Made by a program: the position numbers and the translations under genes
Notes under the pieces: generated by a model
Told to the model about the DNA's origin: nothing
The model's database searches: none
What the model saw: only the letters and a program-made list of their open reading frames with translations
Shown: positions 1 through 13,058 of the stretch, piece after piece
Layout: each line of letters opens with the position of its first letter
Position numbering within the stretch: the first letter of the stretch is position 1
NCBI GenBank assembly: GCA_003864495.1
Contig: ML133387.1
Coordinates: 1,921,905 to 1,985,904, forward strand
Reading direction: 5' to 3'
Source of the DNA: Nemopilema nomurai
Lineage: Eukaryota; Cnidaria; Scyphozoa; Rhizostomeae; Rhizostomatidae
Length of the DNA: 64,000 nucleotides

Positions 1-428
1 GATTAATGCATGGATTGAGGTAGCAGGTGCTGCCTTTCTCAAAGTCCTAAAGTGAGTACTGTTTACATCTTGTGAAAATCGTCTTAAGATCAATGCCAGT
101 CATGGATATGAATTTATATATACATTATAAACTCTCATAAGGCGACTTTTGATTGCAACAGCTATGGTAAGTCATTAGCATTGTTCAAAATGCAACGAAT
201 GAGACAAATTATGCTTGCTAGCGATACATGGTGAGCATGCTTTTGCTAAGCAAAGTAAAAACATCTGAAATTTTTGTAGAATTACTAGGCTCAGCAACAA
301 CAGCTTCGACTGACAAACTAGGTGCACTAGAACCTGTCTTGGTTCTTCACACAATATGTGCAAATTCAAAAAAACGTGCAAAACATTTGTGGCTCGGAAA
401 ATGCTTTCGCGAAATCAAATCCATCTAG
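1..428 (+). CDS. 3' end of an unidentified gene (two exons, partial at the window edge)
   Basis: Bases 1-51 are open only in the frame starting at base 2 (ending AAFLKVL) and run straight into a good donor, GTGAGT, at 52. The exon ends in phase 2. The first acceptor that restores an open frame is TTTTGCTAAG at 241-250. From 251 the frame runs to a TAG at 426-428 and contains EIFVELLGSATTASTDKLG and a basic end. A poly-A signal, AATAAA, lies at 609-614, where a terminal exon would need it. The 199-base intron is small but in the range seen elsewhere in the window. I do not recognise the protein. The 5' part lies outside the window. The phase match could be chance (one in three), so this is a moderate call. 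Confidence 0.42.
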
Positions 429-608
429 AGCCTTAAATGTCTGTAGCAACTGAAATCGCCTTCATGCCGATTCTAGCATTGTTCTAATCTTAAGAAACGT
501 GTCCCGGGGTCAATTATTAAACAATCAATCTATTCATTTTTTGTATAAAGTTCAATACCTAGTTTCCTGCAACAAACAGAATATTTTTCCAGCTGCTTTT
601 TTCTTCAT

Positions 609-614
609 AATAAA
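609..614 (+). promoter_or_regulatory. Poly-A signal candidate
   Basis: AATAAA about 180 bases after the TAG at 426-428. It supports transcription ending here for the left-edge gene. Confidence 0.4.
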
Positions 615-2256
615 CTTTTGCATCCATGGCTGTGTTCCATTTTGTCCCTTGTTTTCATAAGTGTGTTTTCAATAGTCATGGCTATTAGGAAGAAAAGCGA
701 ATCAATTTGTAGCAATTGCAATAGCTTGTGTTTTTGAGAACTACTCTTTCAAGTTCCATTTCCTCTCGTGTAAACGGGATGGAGCAGAGTCAATTAGTCT
801 ATTGCACTTGAGTTAGGACTGAAAACTGAAATCACAATGGCAGGAAAATGGCAACAAGTGATTGTATTGATCGCTACATAATGAAGTAGGTCTGGATGAT
901 GTGAAGATGAATTATCGTCATAGCCGTCTCACATTCTATTGCATGCGTTGTTGCTGGTTTGCTTATCAAATGGGTTGTGTTGTACCAAAGTTTAGGCTCT
1001 TAGATGGTGTGGTGTGAGGCTTTGTTATCCCACTGGCTGGCATACTTGGAGGCCCTTATATGCGTAGCAAAATCGAGTATCAAATATAGACATCTTGATA
1101 TTCAGTGTTAAATGGTAGATGTGTAATGCAACATAGTGAATTTGAATTAAATCGAATGAATCAAGTCGAACTTAAACAAAGGCTATTTAGAACGTTATAA
1201 TGGTTATTAACCGGGAGGGCTGTTCGTTCAAAACGCGAAAACAAGGGAATTTACGAGTGAAAGAGCCGATGACATTATATTTTGTATACCAAGTATTCTG
1301 TTTATGTTCATGGGAAATACCAAATGTGAAAACGTGAAGTACAACCTCTCTAGAAGAACATAAAAAGACAAGTTTAAAGCATCAGCAGCCAAAGCGCTTT
1401 TCAAAGAGTAATTTGTAGAATAAGTCGAAACTTTACTGTTTGAGAAAAGCAAATCATCATCTTGCAAACCACCCAACTCTTCTCTTCCTCCTGAAAGATA
1501 CCACTCATGACAATGCATGTAGGTTACGCTAACGTAATTTTTATACTAGTTTCGTATTTTGACTTTTAAAAGCTTGTTAGTAGGTTGGAAGTCTTCTCCA
1601 ACTTATGCTATGATGCCAAAAACCATATTTAATTGTAGGAGAAAGCATGGGAAAACATTCATAAATGAATGAGTATACAGTTGTTTAGAATGTTTATTTT
1701 ACAACTGATAACATTACAAAAGTTACATACATCGTTTGTATGCGAAGATATTAAATACTCATCTAAAAGAGAATTATCAGTGAAGAGCAATATGCAAAAA
1801 TCACCTTGTCTTCGTTTATAATTACGATGAAAATGTTCATTGTTTCAGACCTAGACATATCAATCAATTACTTGGATTATCATTCATTTAATACTTGTGG
1901 CCAAAGGAAGATTTAACGTTGTAAATTATTTTCGCTTGAAGTTAAAAATGAAACATTGTTAGTGAGGTTCTTCGTAGCACTACTCAATGCTTGCCATACC
2001 TAACAAAATGTCTGCTAAATGGAAGTTAGGACCGGAGATCTCGATGCCTGGCTGAATCCTATGTGGGCATTTAGCATAATGTTTCTCGGGACTTTGTTTC
2101 TCTATGGTCCTCTCTACACGCCACAGATCAGTCTAACTTCATGAAGCTCCACATGCTGAAACGAATCACGTCTCGATTTTTACTTACTTACTGCTACACA
2201 AACAAAGCCAAACTATCTTCACTGTAACGGGCAGAGTGATCGGACGCAGCAAATTT

Positions 2257-2735
2257 GTTCCAAATAACGGAACGGAACGGAACGATTTAGTTCTCGTATG
2301 AACACTTTTTATGATCGTTGCGTTCCATTTTTAGGATTTGCTTCGTGTCATTTCACATAAAGTTACGCAAAGGCAGACATGTTTATTGCAGTCTTGCCGT
2401 ATCTGAGCTTATTTTTCGCCCAATCTAAGTTCTTTTTTGCCTGGGATGCTTTGCAGTCCCGTATGGCTTCAGGCAATAACTGCACATTGCTACCCGATCA
2501 TTTGAAACTTTCATCTGCATTGCTCTCTTTGCTATCTGACATCTTGTTCGTCATCATCGCCAATTCGTGTTCTTTGTGCACCTTTTGGGAGGGTTCTGTC
2601 AATAGCATACGCCCTCATTGTCAAAGGTGATTAACTGGTGTGTGCGAAGGAGCAGAAACGTTCTAGTGTCGTATGAGTACCGCTAAAAAAGTTCCATTCC
2701 TTTTCGTTCCGTTCCATTCTCGTGTGAACGGGGCC
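2257..2735. repeat. Possible decayed non-autonomous transposon with GGAAC-rich ends
   Basis: The left part holds three tandem GGAAC units followed by a CTCGTATGAAC-like stretch. The right part, about 2690-2735, holds GTTCCATTCC, GTTCCGTTCC and CTCGTGTGAACGGGG, roughly the inverse of the left part. A related string, CTCGTGTAAACGGGATGG, occurs near 769. I could not define clean terminal repeats or a target-site duplication, so the family is unknown. Confidence 0.25.
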
Positions 2736-2754
2736 AGTTATGTCAGTTTGAATT

Positions 2755-2802
2755 GAGACACTCGAGTGAGACACTCGAGTGAGACACTCGAATGAGACAC
2801 TC
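2755..2802. repeat. Tandem repeat, 14-15 bp unit, about 3.5 copies
   Basis: The unit is GAGACACTCGAGT. Each junction contains the palindrome ACTCGAGT (or a one-base variant), so the array alternates direct repeats and small palindromes. Confidence 0.85.
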
Positions 2803-5597
2803 CATTTTGTTTTGGTTGCATCTCATACTTTTATTTAATTAGGAATGACACGGCAGATATAAGACCAATGCAGGTGGCAAAATCATCTTATCAGTACCAT
2901 ACAACAAAATTGTTTTCCCATTTAATCAGCATCAACATTAAACAAGAGTGAAATATTCGCTGCCTGGCGACATCTTTGTGCATCCGAGACAGTTGTTTCA
3001 ATGATAAGCAATTATCTCTGATGTCATCAATTTCGAGGTGATAAAAAACTTGCGACGATTCCTCGATAAGGACGATAATGTTTGTATTCTTATCTTTTAT
3101 CCTTTTGTAATAAACAAAACAACATGGCAGCTTGCTGCTATCAAATTGGAGTAGATAGCTTTAGTCTGAAAGTTTTCGACAGCTTTGTTCGATGCTAGGT
3201 GACTTAACTTTGTGAAGGTTAAACGTGATGTCGATAATCTATCCATCTCCTTCATTAGTTGTATAGAAAAGTCCTCCGGGCTTTCGAGAAAACATCATTT
3301 CACATTTTCCTTTACAATCAATCTTCCGAGGTCCTTCATTAAGTGGTGCACTGGGCAATTTTCTTATTCAATCATATATTTCCAAAATGTTAAAAAATTA
3401 AGAAAATAATTTTCCGTTCACTTGTAGCTAAAAACATGTTTCTTGGAGGCTGAGGCTCAAGAATGATGTTCAGGTGGAGCTGAAGAAAGGAGTCTAAATA
3501 TCAACAGGACTCCCTTGTCAACTGCCCTTATAGGGAACGTTCTAATTAGCTAATCACATGTGAGAGGATGCCTTGAAAACGACATGTTCTAATAGTAAGA
3601 ATGAATGAAGAAGACTCCTAGTAAATTAAATAAAGTAGAGTTGCATTCTTTGATGCATGATTTGAAATTTTGAATAGAGTTCTATTTTCCTGCTTTGCTG
3701 GTCAACCTTCTGGATTCAAAGAAACTTAATCGGAAGAAAACGAGACAAACAGGGTATATGGAACACAGGAGAACATCGATCGCAAGAGATGTCATCCGCT
3801 TACATCAGAACTTTCAGAATAGCATTGTGTGTTTTTGATTTTGCCAAGGCTGGCTTAAAAGCACTTGAAAGGTTTGTAGCTTTGACTGCTCTCTGGTGGT
3901 GTGGAGAACTTGGGCTTGTTGATTAATGTTGGATAGGCTATTGTTTCTTGATAATTGCTGGCTTAACCAAAAGTATACCGGAATATTCAAGTCTCCAGAC
4001 AACGCAGATTTATTAGGCATAAAACACATAGGGCAGTTAGACTAGTCATATTGTAATTAAAACTATGTTTTGGCACGATTTCCCATTATCCTAGAAAACA
4101 GCTCTTAAGCTACGATGCGTCAGCGCTGTTTTATCCTCGTAATGAATGTTTCTCAGACATTTTATCGGACATCAGACTTTCCACCTGCACAAGGACTGGA
4201 ATTGTAGCAGTTGAATGCTGGCCACATCTCCAACTCATTAACTAGAAGCCTGTTACAAAATTCACTAAAAGCTTTAATTGACTTGATTCAGAAAAGGATT
4301 GGGAGAAAGGGGAAGTTCATTTCTGCTTGACTTAAGTTTTATAAGACCAATCATGGAAGAATTTACAGCAAATAGAATTCTAGAGTCTTCTAGCATTTTG
4401 GTTTTATATTTCCTTGTCTGTAATAAATACTGGGTGCTTTTCTTGCAAAGTTTTGAGCATAAGGCATGCACAAGTACGTGGTACCAATGCTGTGTTCAAA
4501 TTGATTGCGGCATGCCCCTGAGTAACTCCAGTATGAGGAACCAAGCTAAAATTGACATGCCTTTAGTTCTAGTTCTAAATGGTAAAACATGTATGAAACT
4601 AAGGATCCCAGTATGAAAAAATGTTCAAGATATAGAGACAAGTCAAAGGCAAACTTTATAAAAGACATGCTTGTATTTCCTATTCCTAAGAAGATCAAAG
4701 GAAATGCCAGGTCTTTCTGCATTTCTGTATTACATGACCCATTGAGCATCCCTATTGTTAATATTTTGAAGTTCGAATGCCTTTCTGCCAGAATAACAAC
4801 GTTAGAGATCATTGTTTCACATTTATAATAGAAGATGTTTTAGAAAGCAAACTACCAGCTACACAACAAAATCATCGGCACAGATTTGTCATGAAAGGCT
4901 TCTACGTAATACGTAACAAGAGTCAATTTAAGCTTCTATGCTTTACCTAGCATTTCCGTACGTTTTTAAACGTGCTCTGGTTGAAAACCCTACTTGTCCT
5001 ACATCAGCGCATACATTCACAAATTGGAAATTTTTACTTAAGTCTTCTATATGGACTAACCCTTGTAACTCAGTCTTTACCAGAGGCCACACTTGGCTGC
5101 CGAGGGTCAAGGCACCAATAACTGTGATAGCCAACTGAAACACTATTTTCTCCCCTGAGAAGAACCTCCTTCTCCTTCTTTAGGGCTATCCTTGACACCT
5201 CTTCCATTGTATATTGCTAAAGCAAGCAAGGCTTGCCAGAATCTACTATTTCATACGGGGCCGAAACCAGTTTATAAATACATAATACATAGCCACTTAA
5301 GATTTGAATTGAGAAATACGAAATGAAAATGCTCCAGTTACTAATGTATTAAGCGGCCTGATGGTTGTGCGTCCTAGGTTTACTTTTCAAGTCAACCCTT
5401 CTTCAAAATACTACTGTTCATTTTGAGCCCTTCTAAAATGCTTGCCCCATTTCCTTGAACGTATGTCCTTCAGATTAATGCGCAATACAGAAGTCCCGAC
5501 AATATCTCGCAGATCGAATGCTTACATAGATAATCAGCTTTAGGGAAGTCACGGTCATTTCAGAGAAGTCTTATGCAGATATATGTGTAAGTAAGCC

Positions 5598-8500
5598 TCA
5601 GTTCTTTTTCATCCGCCTCTGTGCAGTGCCGATTTCTTCCTCGATTTCCTTCGCCAGTGCGCCCTTGGTACCGTGCATCTCAGCTGTGTGCTTTGCGCAC
5701 ATCTTCGGCTTTTCGTCTTCGCAATCCCTTTGGCGGTTCAGGCTGAAGTATATGAATATGAACTGGACACAGATCACCACACCAAGCGTGGAGGCTATGA
5801 CGATAGTGATGACATGCCTACGCCAGAATGTCTCATTCGAGGAATCTGTTGAGAGAAACAAGATCATCTACATAATATTCTTTTAAGAATAACCGCTAAC
5901 ACTGTCACCGGATCAACGAAATTTGTTAGACTAGTGAATAATATGATGATAACAATCATTTTTATTATAAAACGGTGATCCTGCTAAATATGCCAATAAT
6001 GTGCGGTATTTGACTTTGGCTCCAAGTGTTGTTTACCCATTTTATAAATGGTTCGGTAACATTAAAGCAAACATTTGCTCTTCTCAATAACACTTTTAAC
6101 CGACTTCCCTAATTTTGTCACATGGTTCTAATACATGACCATTGATAGAACATCAGAAACACTTTGGCTCTCTTGACACATTTTTAAAGCCCTTCTGTGC
6201 ACATATGTACCATTTCCTAACTTGTGATGGGTTAAAAAAATAACGGACTATAATTCCCTGTATTTAAAAAGCTAGTCGAGGTGAACAACTCTAAAAAGCT
6301 GCCTCTAGAAATTCATTATTTTGATATTACAAATGTTGAAACTTGTCAATATACTAAAGCCTTACCGTCATCTTCTGCAATGAACTGCAAATCTCGGCTT
6401 GGATCATTATAGAAATGCTGACATACAGGAAATCCTTTCGGGGGACTGGGACTTCGATCTACGGCCTCGTTTACAACCATTGCCATTCCATCCAGTGCAT
6501 GAACTTCTATGTGACAGTGCAGGAACCATTTTCCGGGATTGTCCGACCGTATTCTTAAAACAACGTATCCCCCTGTCGGTACAATAATGGAATCTTTTCT
6601 CGGTGGATTTTTTAGGTTCAGTCCAGGAATATTTCCACCTCGCCATTCCGGTCTCGCCCATCTAGCTTCATTGCAGAAGTTTATTTTGGGATCACCGCCA
6701 CAGTCAATGTCCGGATTGTCGGCCGTTAGCTGACCGGTCGATTGATCATATGCCGGGTACCCCATTTTAAGCAGGTAAAAGCTGTGCCCATGAAGGTGGA
6801 CTGGATGCGACCATCCCTTCCCTCGGCCCATGTTGATCCAAACCATCTGAATTGTTTTGTCGTACGGCAGATCCAGCCCAAAATGGCAAGAGCACACTTT
6901 GTCGACGCCGCAATTCTTATTCTTGCAATCAAAGTTTTCCGCAATTTGATCTGACTGGGTCAAAGACGAAATCCCGGGCATCTGGAAACTGCGGCCATTT
7001 ACCGCACCTGGCGTCACGTTGATTCCCGGAAAGTGAAAGTTTAGAAAGACCTCTTGTGAGTCACCCTCTTCAAAGACTGGGGTTTGCTCTGGTTCCTTTG
7101 CCTTGGTGTCGTGGAAAGTCAAGCACCTCGTATAATATCCAGTCGGAAAGTAAAGAAACGGGCAGTTAAGAACGACACAAATGTTTTCTTGGGAGCATTT
7201 GGTTCTCTTTGTTGTCGGCTCTATTTTTTCTGCCTCTCTGTAGTGAAGAACAGCCTCGACCGTGTGATTCACAACATTGTTCTGGAATCAGACAGTTTGA
7301 AATGCTATTACATAAAAAGGTAGCTTCAGGAACTTATTACTTTCAATACATTACCACCTCAGTCTAATTTTGCAACATTTAGGTTACGAGGATTAGCACA
7401 TGATTAAATTATAGCTGATATCCAAGTTAATGAAAAAGAATATCACGAGAAAAAGTTTACTGAGAGGCTTGGGAATTTTTCTTTTTGACGAAAACAAGAC
7501 CTGTTTACGTGGCTAGTAACAGTAATGAATTGCAGTTAGGTTGCGAATTACTGAAATATTTGGCAAATCAAGCGTTGCTGACTATTCTTGTGAGGATTTT
7601 CCTCTTCAAATCAAATCACAAATCTTCCTCCCCAAATCAAATCTCAAATCTTCCTCCCCAAATCAAATCACAAATCTTCCTCTTCAAATCAAATCTCAAA
7701 TATTCCTTTTCAAATCAAATCTCAAATATTCCTCTTCAAATCAAATCTCAAATGTTCCTCTTCAAATCAAATCTCAAATGTTCCTCTTCAAATCAAATCT
7801 CAAATCTTCCTCATCAAATCAAATCACAAATCTTCCTCTTCAAATCAAATCACAAATCTTCCTCTTCAAATCAAATCTCAAATATTTCAAATAAAATCTC
7901 AAATCTTCCTCTCCAAATTAAATCTCAAATCTTCCTCTTCAAATCAAATCACAAATCTTCCTCTCCAAATCAAATCTCAAGTCGCGTACCTCCATGCTCT
8001 CCGCGCGTACCCAGTAGTTGCCGATTGGTCGATCAGCGGTCAGCAAGAAATCGAACCGCTCTCCTGGGTTGATGATGAATGACTCCACGACAATTGGCTC
8101 GATGTCAAATGCGTCCGAGGATATGACTGTTATGTTGTGCTCGTCCACCGATATCCTCAATGGGTAAATTGCACCGACGCCAATCACTCGGAAGCGGACT
8201 GTCTCTCCCTTGCTCACGTTGTACCATGTCAAAGGAACTTCATTTGGGACACCTGTGTAATGCAAAAATTTTGTAATATATTGTCGTGGTTTTTTAATTG
8301 GTGGCAGATGGCCTAAATTCGCCTTTTATCATTCCTTAATTGAACCAACATAGTTGAAGTGAAGTGAAAGGGATGAGTTGAATCTTCAGCAAAGGTAAAG
8401 CTGCGCGTTTTAAAAATTTTGAGAAAAAATGAAAAACGCAATTTATCTAACGCACTTTCCTACCAGCAGAGACAGCACTACGAGAGTTTCTCCTTAAATG

Positions 8501-11500
8501 GCTTACTTACAGGGACCCCCCTTGCTTTGAAATATTATGATCTATTAATATTTGATATTATGATAGTATTTGAAATATTACCGTTTTTCAGATTAACACA
8601 ATTTGGCATTAGAAGCAATCAAGTTGGAACAGATTCTCGAACACTAGCCGTGCATGCGTAAGTGAATATCATTGATTTGATTTCCAAGAACGAAATGATT
8701 TTTATTGTGAGTGGATGCCTGAGAGAGTACAAAACATGTGGATATTCAAGCATAAGACGTGAACAAATTAGCTCTTTATTAGATCATTGAAGCATTGGAG
8801 TCTTTATCTAAGCATCAGCATCTCTCAAAAAAGGGGATAAAAAATCCGGTAAACGAGCCACTCAATCGTGCTTTTATGCTAATAAAATCCACTAGCTAGG
8901 AGATCCTATAATACAAGCGGGCTTTATTGTATTCGCTCGTAGTTGACGTAACAGTAAAATTTGTGAGGTTATTAGGAGTCTTAAGTGTGTGAGAAATGTT
9001 GAGCCCAGTGTAATTCATTACCCTTTCAAAATCCAACAAATTGTGGTTAAATTACCTGTTTCAGGATCGAAATACCTGCCCCTTCCTTCAATCATCCCTG
9101 ACACCCAAGGGACCCCACTGAACTTTCCACCATCCAGTGTCGACGTGGTCTTGTATTTTTTGTTGTCTATGAAGTTTCCATACACCATTCTAACGTAGAC
9201 CTGCAATCGAGGTATGCTTTGTAGATACAACGATGAAATACAGTTTATATTGAAAGAAGTATATTGAAAGCCTAGCCTTTCACTCTGCGTACACGTTTAC
9301 ACAATTAGAGAGAAATTCTTCAAAGTATAAGCAGCGAAGGAAAGTATTTATTCTATTAAACTGCAAGCATCTTTGTTGATAACTGATACTTGGATATTAG
9401 GTTCAACTGATACTTGGATAACTGATACTTGGATAACAGATTTGATATCTAGAGCTGGCTATTTGTACCCACAAGAATGGGCTGGAATAAATTGAGTTTG
9501 ACTGATTGTAGAGGTATTGTCTACACATTAATTTGATCTAGTCAAACAGGTTTCAACAGGGCAGTCATGTTTGAAAAAGTGCGTTCCATGCCATGTCCGC
9601 TGTTGAGCAATAACACATTGTTAAATCTTTATCTGGTGATTCCACAGCTAGATGAATGGTCTAACGCACAACTGATGTAGAAACATTCTTATCCCCTCTG
9701 CTTCTGTGGCAAGAAAAGGTTGCTCCTATTAGCCTTCTTTGCAAAGATCAAAAAGAATCTAGCTGCTGTTAACTACTCCGTTGGATGGTCTTAGCATAAC
9801 AACAAATTTCTTCACTCAGTTTGATCTCCCAATAAATTGCCTCATTTAGTAATTTTAGAACTTTTTATTAGCATACGATCTCCTGACACATTTCTTCAAT
9901 GATTTCGTTTATCATAGCTATTTTTAGTGCCAGCTGCCATAAATATTTCACCCTGTTTAGAAGGAAGGCGTTGGATGATTTCTAGCAAGATGACAAAACT
10001 GTCTCCGATATCAAGACGATTTTAGATTAGGCCCTCGAGTTTCTCTATGTACAGCATATGTCACTATCTCCTTCTTTGTAAATTGCCTCCTTAAAGCATT
10101 TGCAACAAGTAAGGACTGCATATTCTTATTTCTTCCTCTACCTTATTTCATTTATTTAGACACAGCAATCAAGCAGAGTAGTACTACCTCCTCTGACCGA
10201 CGCCATTTGCCATTACTTGTACGCTACGCACCTTTCTCTCCACATAACTTCTTTACACCTTGTCGATCCACTTACGGTACTCTTTTGACGCATTAACCCA
10301 TGGACCCATTTTGCCGAGTTGATGAATTGAGCAGCAATGTCTCAAAGCACGATTGCTAGTACTTTGACTCAATATTTAGTTTTTTGGTGAATTCGGTTAT
10401 TAAAGAACTGTAAGAGCTACAATGGACATTGAATGCTATATCTTAGAGTTTTAAGTCAGACTTGGCCCCAGGACCCCGGTAGTTTAAATGAGCCCTGCTA
10501 AATTTGTGCTACAAACGTACACAGTAACCGGCAAATGCTGCAGGGAGCTTTATATGTAGGCTCAACTCACCTCCGATGAATCGTGATGATGCCAGTCTCC
10601 AACTGTCATGATCATGTCACGTGGTTCAATAATGCCGTCTTTTGGCCGTTCTTTCACGATGAATGCCCCGAATGCTCCATTTGTCCGCTGTGCACCAACG
10701 TGGGAGTGGTACCAATATGTCCCCTTTGGCTCAGCCTATAAACGGGAATAAATAAGCTTACCGATAAACTTAAATGGCGAATCCCCCCGAAAATGCGTAT
10801 TGGTAGTCGTTTTGTATTTCAACAAAGCATTCCGGCAAGGGGGTTATCTCGATTACTAACTTTTCTCCATAAACGACACAAAGGAATGGTGCCTGGTCCT
10901 CTGAAAAGCGACACATTTAAACTCGTTCATAAGTCATTTTCACCAAAGAAGAGCAGCAAATAATATTTATCCCCAAAAGTGTGAAGAAAGATTTCTTTCT
11001 GTTGTCAATAGAATATATCTAATATGTCTTTGGTAAAAACGACAAGTTGAACTGGCCCAAAGAAGGTTCAAAAAATGGGGAGGAACTGTTCCCCAAAGGA
11101 AGCATAGATGAATTGGAACCCTAACTACGATTGATTATGGCCCTGTGTAAATAAATATCACATGTACAAGACAGCACATAGCTATTGGAGAACCAGATTT
11201 GCACCTTTTATCTAGAAAATTAGGACAGTTGAACGGATTGGAAAGGCGGTCATGGCTACCTTGAATTTGTATGTGAAAGTTTGTCCAGGTCCAATTGGGC
11301 ACTGTGTGATGTAGGCCACTCCGTCCATCCATGGTGTGCCTTTTTGGTGAATGCCATGCCAATGTATAGCAGCGCTATCACTGAGAAATTTGTTCTTGAC
11401 ATGAATCACGACCTTGAAAAAGCCAAGAGTGTTACTGGGTAGTGAAATAGTGCAAGGTGAATTTAAGGTTTTATTGAGAGACTTTTTGTTAATTGTAAAG

Positions 11501-13034
11501 TGGCAGCATGCTTAGAAAGTTCATTTTGATGCCAAAAAATTTCAAAATCTTGCCTCAAATACGCTGTAAATGGGACGCTATAAACGTCATTACAAAATAA
11601 CAATGTCTGTGCTGCAAGATGGAGTAAGATTGAAAACGTGTACCGAATTGCAGGAATAGTCAGATTTTTAAGTTAGCCCTGTTTACCAGGTTAAAACATC
11701 GTTTTATGCAAAAGTTGGCAATTGTCACTCGCTGTATAATTCTTTTGACTAGGCCTTTCCCATCTAACGCTTTCATGCATACGTCCGTAGCAAGCTGATT
11801 CGTTTCATCGGCGTATGCAGCAAATAAATCTTTCCATCCACCTGTCAAGTGGTCACATTCCTGCACAAGTTCTAGATATCTTATTAGCTATATTGAAAAG
11901 TTTGGAGACATTTAAAATGCAGAATTGCTTTTAATTGCATACTGGGGCTTTTTGACAATAGTTAGAAAGATGATGTTGTGGTTACATGGTATTTAACAGC
12001 TTATCAAAATTGCATCTAGGATCAGCAATAACCAAAAGATCCTTACAGTACCCTCGATTTAGCTAAACGTGGCTTTTGAAAGCCAAAGATTGATTTTCTA
12101 AGAACTAAGCTTCGATGACAGAAGGCGTGGAGTGGTTGTCGATTTGGTCCAGCAATATCCTCCATTACATTTCAATCAAAAACTAGTTTCCATAAATGGC
12201 AACCACAATAGATACAGCACGACGCAAAGATTCTAGTCATTTGCAAAGAACGATAATTGGAGAAATTTTACACCTTGCAATGTTGGAAAGAGTAGAGAAA
12301 GGGGCTAAGGAAACCAAGTAAGCCGTATCCTATATTAAAACTCTTCCACTAGCAAATCCAATAAAGCTAAGTTGTAATCAAGAAAATCAAGTGATTCTAT
12401 CCAGAGCATTAGTGTGTTGATAGTGTGATTGATTAATCTGATCGACTTTCTTCCTCCGCTATTATGGATGGGGCTTTTGCAAACAAAGCAAAAACAAATT
12501 GTTGGAAAGTCCGGTACGAACTAGAAATCATCTGCTTTTTGGTCCTTAGCTGTGTTTCTTTTCTCAAAGAATGTCGTGTAAATACCTAAGTTAAAGTCAA
12601 TCATACTCGATTTTTGAAATTTAATTGACAAGTCAAATAAATCTCCCTATTGGTTGAGAGTACAGAGAGCTAGAAAAGTGGAAAGCCAAAACCCTCACCA
12701 AACAACTTACCGTTTGTCCTTCGTATATGATAATTGGCGGACCAGGAACAGAGTTATTAAAGGCTAGTACCATCCTTTGGTCTCCATCCGTGATGATAAC
12801 CTCATCGGGGGATACAGTGCTGGTTGCATTTGTCCAATGGTCGTGATATTTGTAAAGGAAGCCTCCATGGCCATAAACCAAGTCTGACTCATGGACCATT
12901 GTTAGCCTCTCTTCTAAAACCAGCCAATATTCGCAGAATTCAAAGTTTGGGTTGCAGATTGTGTACGGTTTCTCTGATGAGGCCAGTGGTATCAGAAGGC
13001 TCAAAAAGATTGCTGCTGTGATTATATGCCACAT
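5598..13034 (-). CDS. Membrane-anchored laccase-like multicopper oxidase
   Basis: Seven exons (minus strand): 12711-13034, 11260-11412, 10571-10735, 9056-9200, 7990-8252, 6366-7281, 5598-5845. All junctions are GT-AG and in phase, giving 737 residues. Multicopper oxidases pass electrons from phenols, ascorbate or ferrous iron at a type 1 copper to a trinuclear centre that reduces oxygen to water. All four copper-binding segments are visible: HWHG (H125, H127), HSH (H169, H171), HPVHLHGH (H509, H512, H514) and HCHIEVH (H605, C606, H607, H611), with M616 as the likely type 1 axial ligand. An N-terminal signal peptide (about 1-20) and a C-terminal hydrophobic helix (about 667-689) followed by a charged tail predict a type I membrane protein with an extracellular catalytic part. 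An upstream acceptor near 13057 suggests a non-coding first exon. The family is certain; the substrate is not. Confidence 0.93.
7600..7980. repeat. Intronic minisatellite, 26-bp unit, about 15 copies
   Basis: The unit begins TCCTCTTCAAATCAAATC and ends TCAAATCT, with variants CTCCCC and CACAAATC. The array lies wholly in intron 5 of the multicopper oxidase gene and stops about 9 bases from the exon 5 donor. In the transcript it is purine-rich (GAAGAGGA). The long open frames across it arise from the repeat and are not genes. Confidence 0.95.
9381..9435. repeat. Short direct repeat, three copies of ACTGATACTTGGATA
   Basis: Three copies of the 15-base unit, the last two head to tail and the first separated by TTAGGTTCA. 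It lies in intron 3 of the multicopper oxidase gene. Confidence 0.85.
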
Positions 13035-13058
13035 TTTGATTGGGTGAATTTATTGCCT

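Larger units (their letters stand above)
615..5597. other. Intergenic stretch with short repeats only
   Basis: No convincing gene seen. ORFs are short, AT-rich and without recognisable domains. There are GGAAC-type repeats near 2260 and 2690 and a 14-15 bp tandem repeat at 2755-2802. A minus-strand open stretch at 4943-5143 has an acceptor-like CAG in front and a GTAAAG inside, but no partner exon was found. Confidence 0.5.

Noticed and set aside
7600..7980. Regular repeat that could be mistaken for a CRISPR array
   Set aside because: The units are directly adjacent with no unique spacers, and the array lies in an intron of an animal gene.
7485..8072. 195-codon plus-strand ORF rich in KSNLK/NQIS repeats
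   Set aside because: It is a translation of the 26-bp intronic minisatellite, antisense to the oxidase gene.
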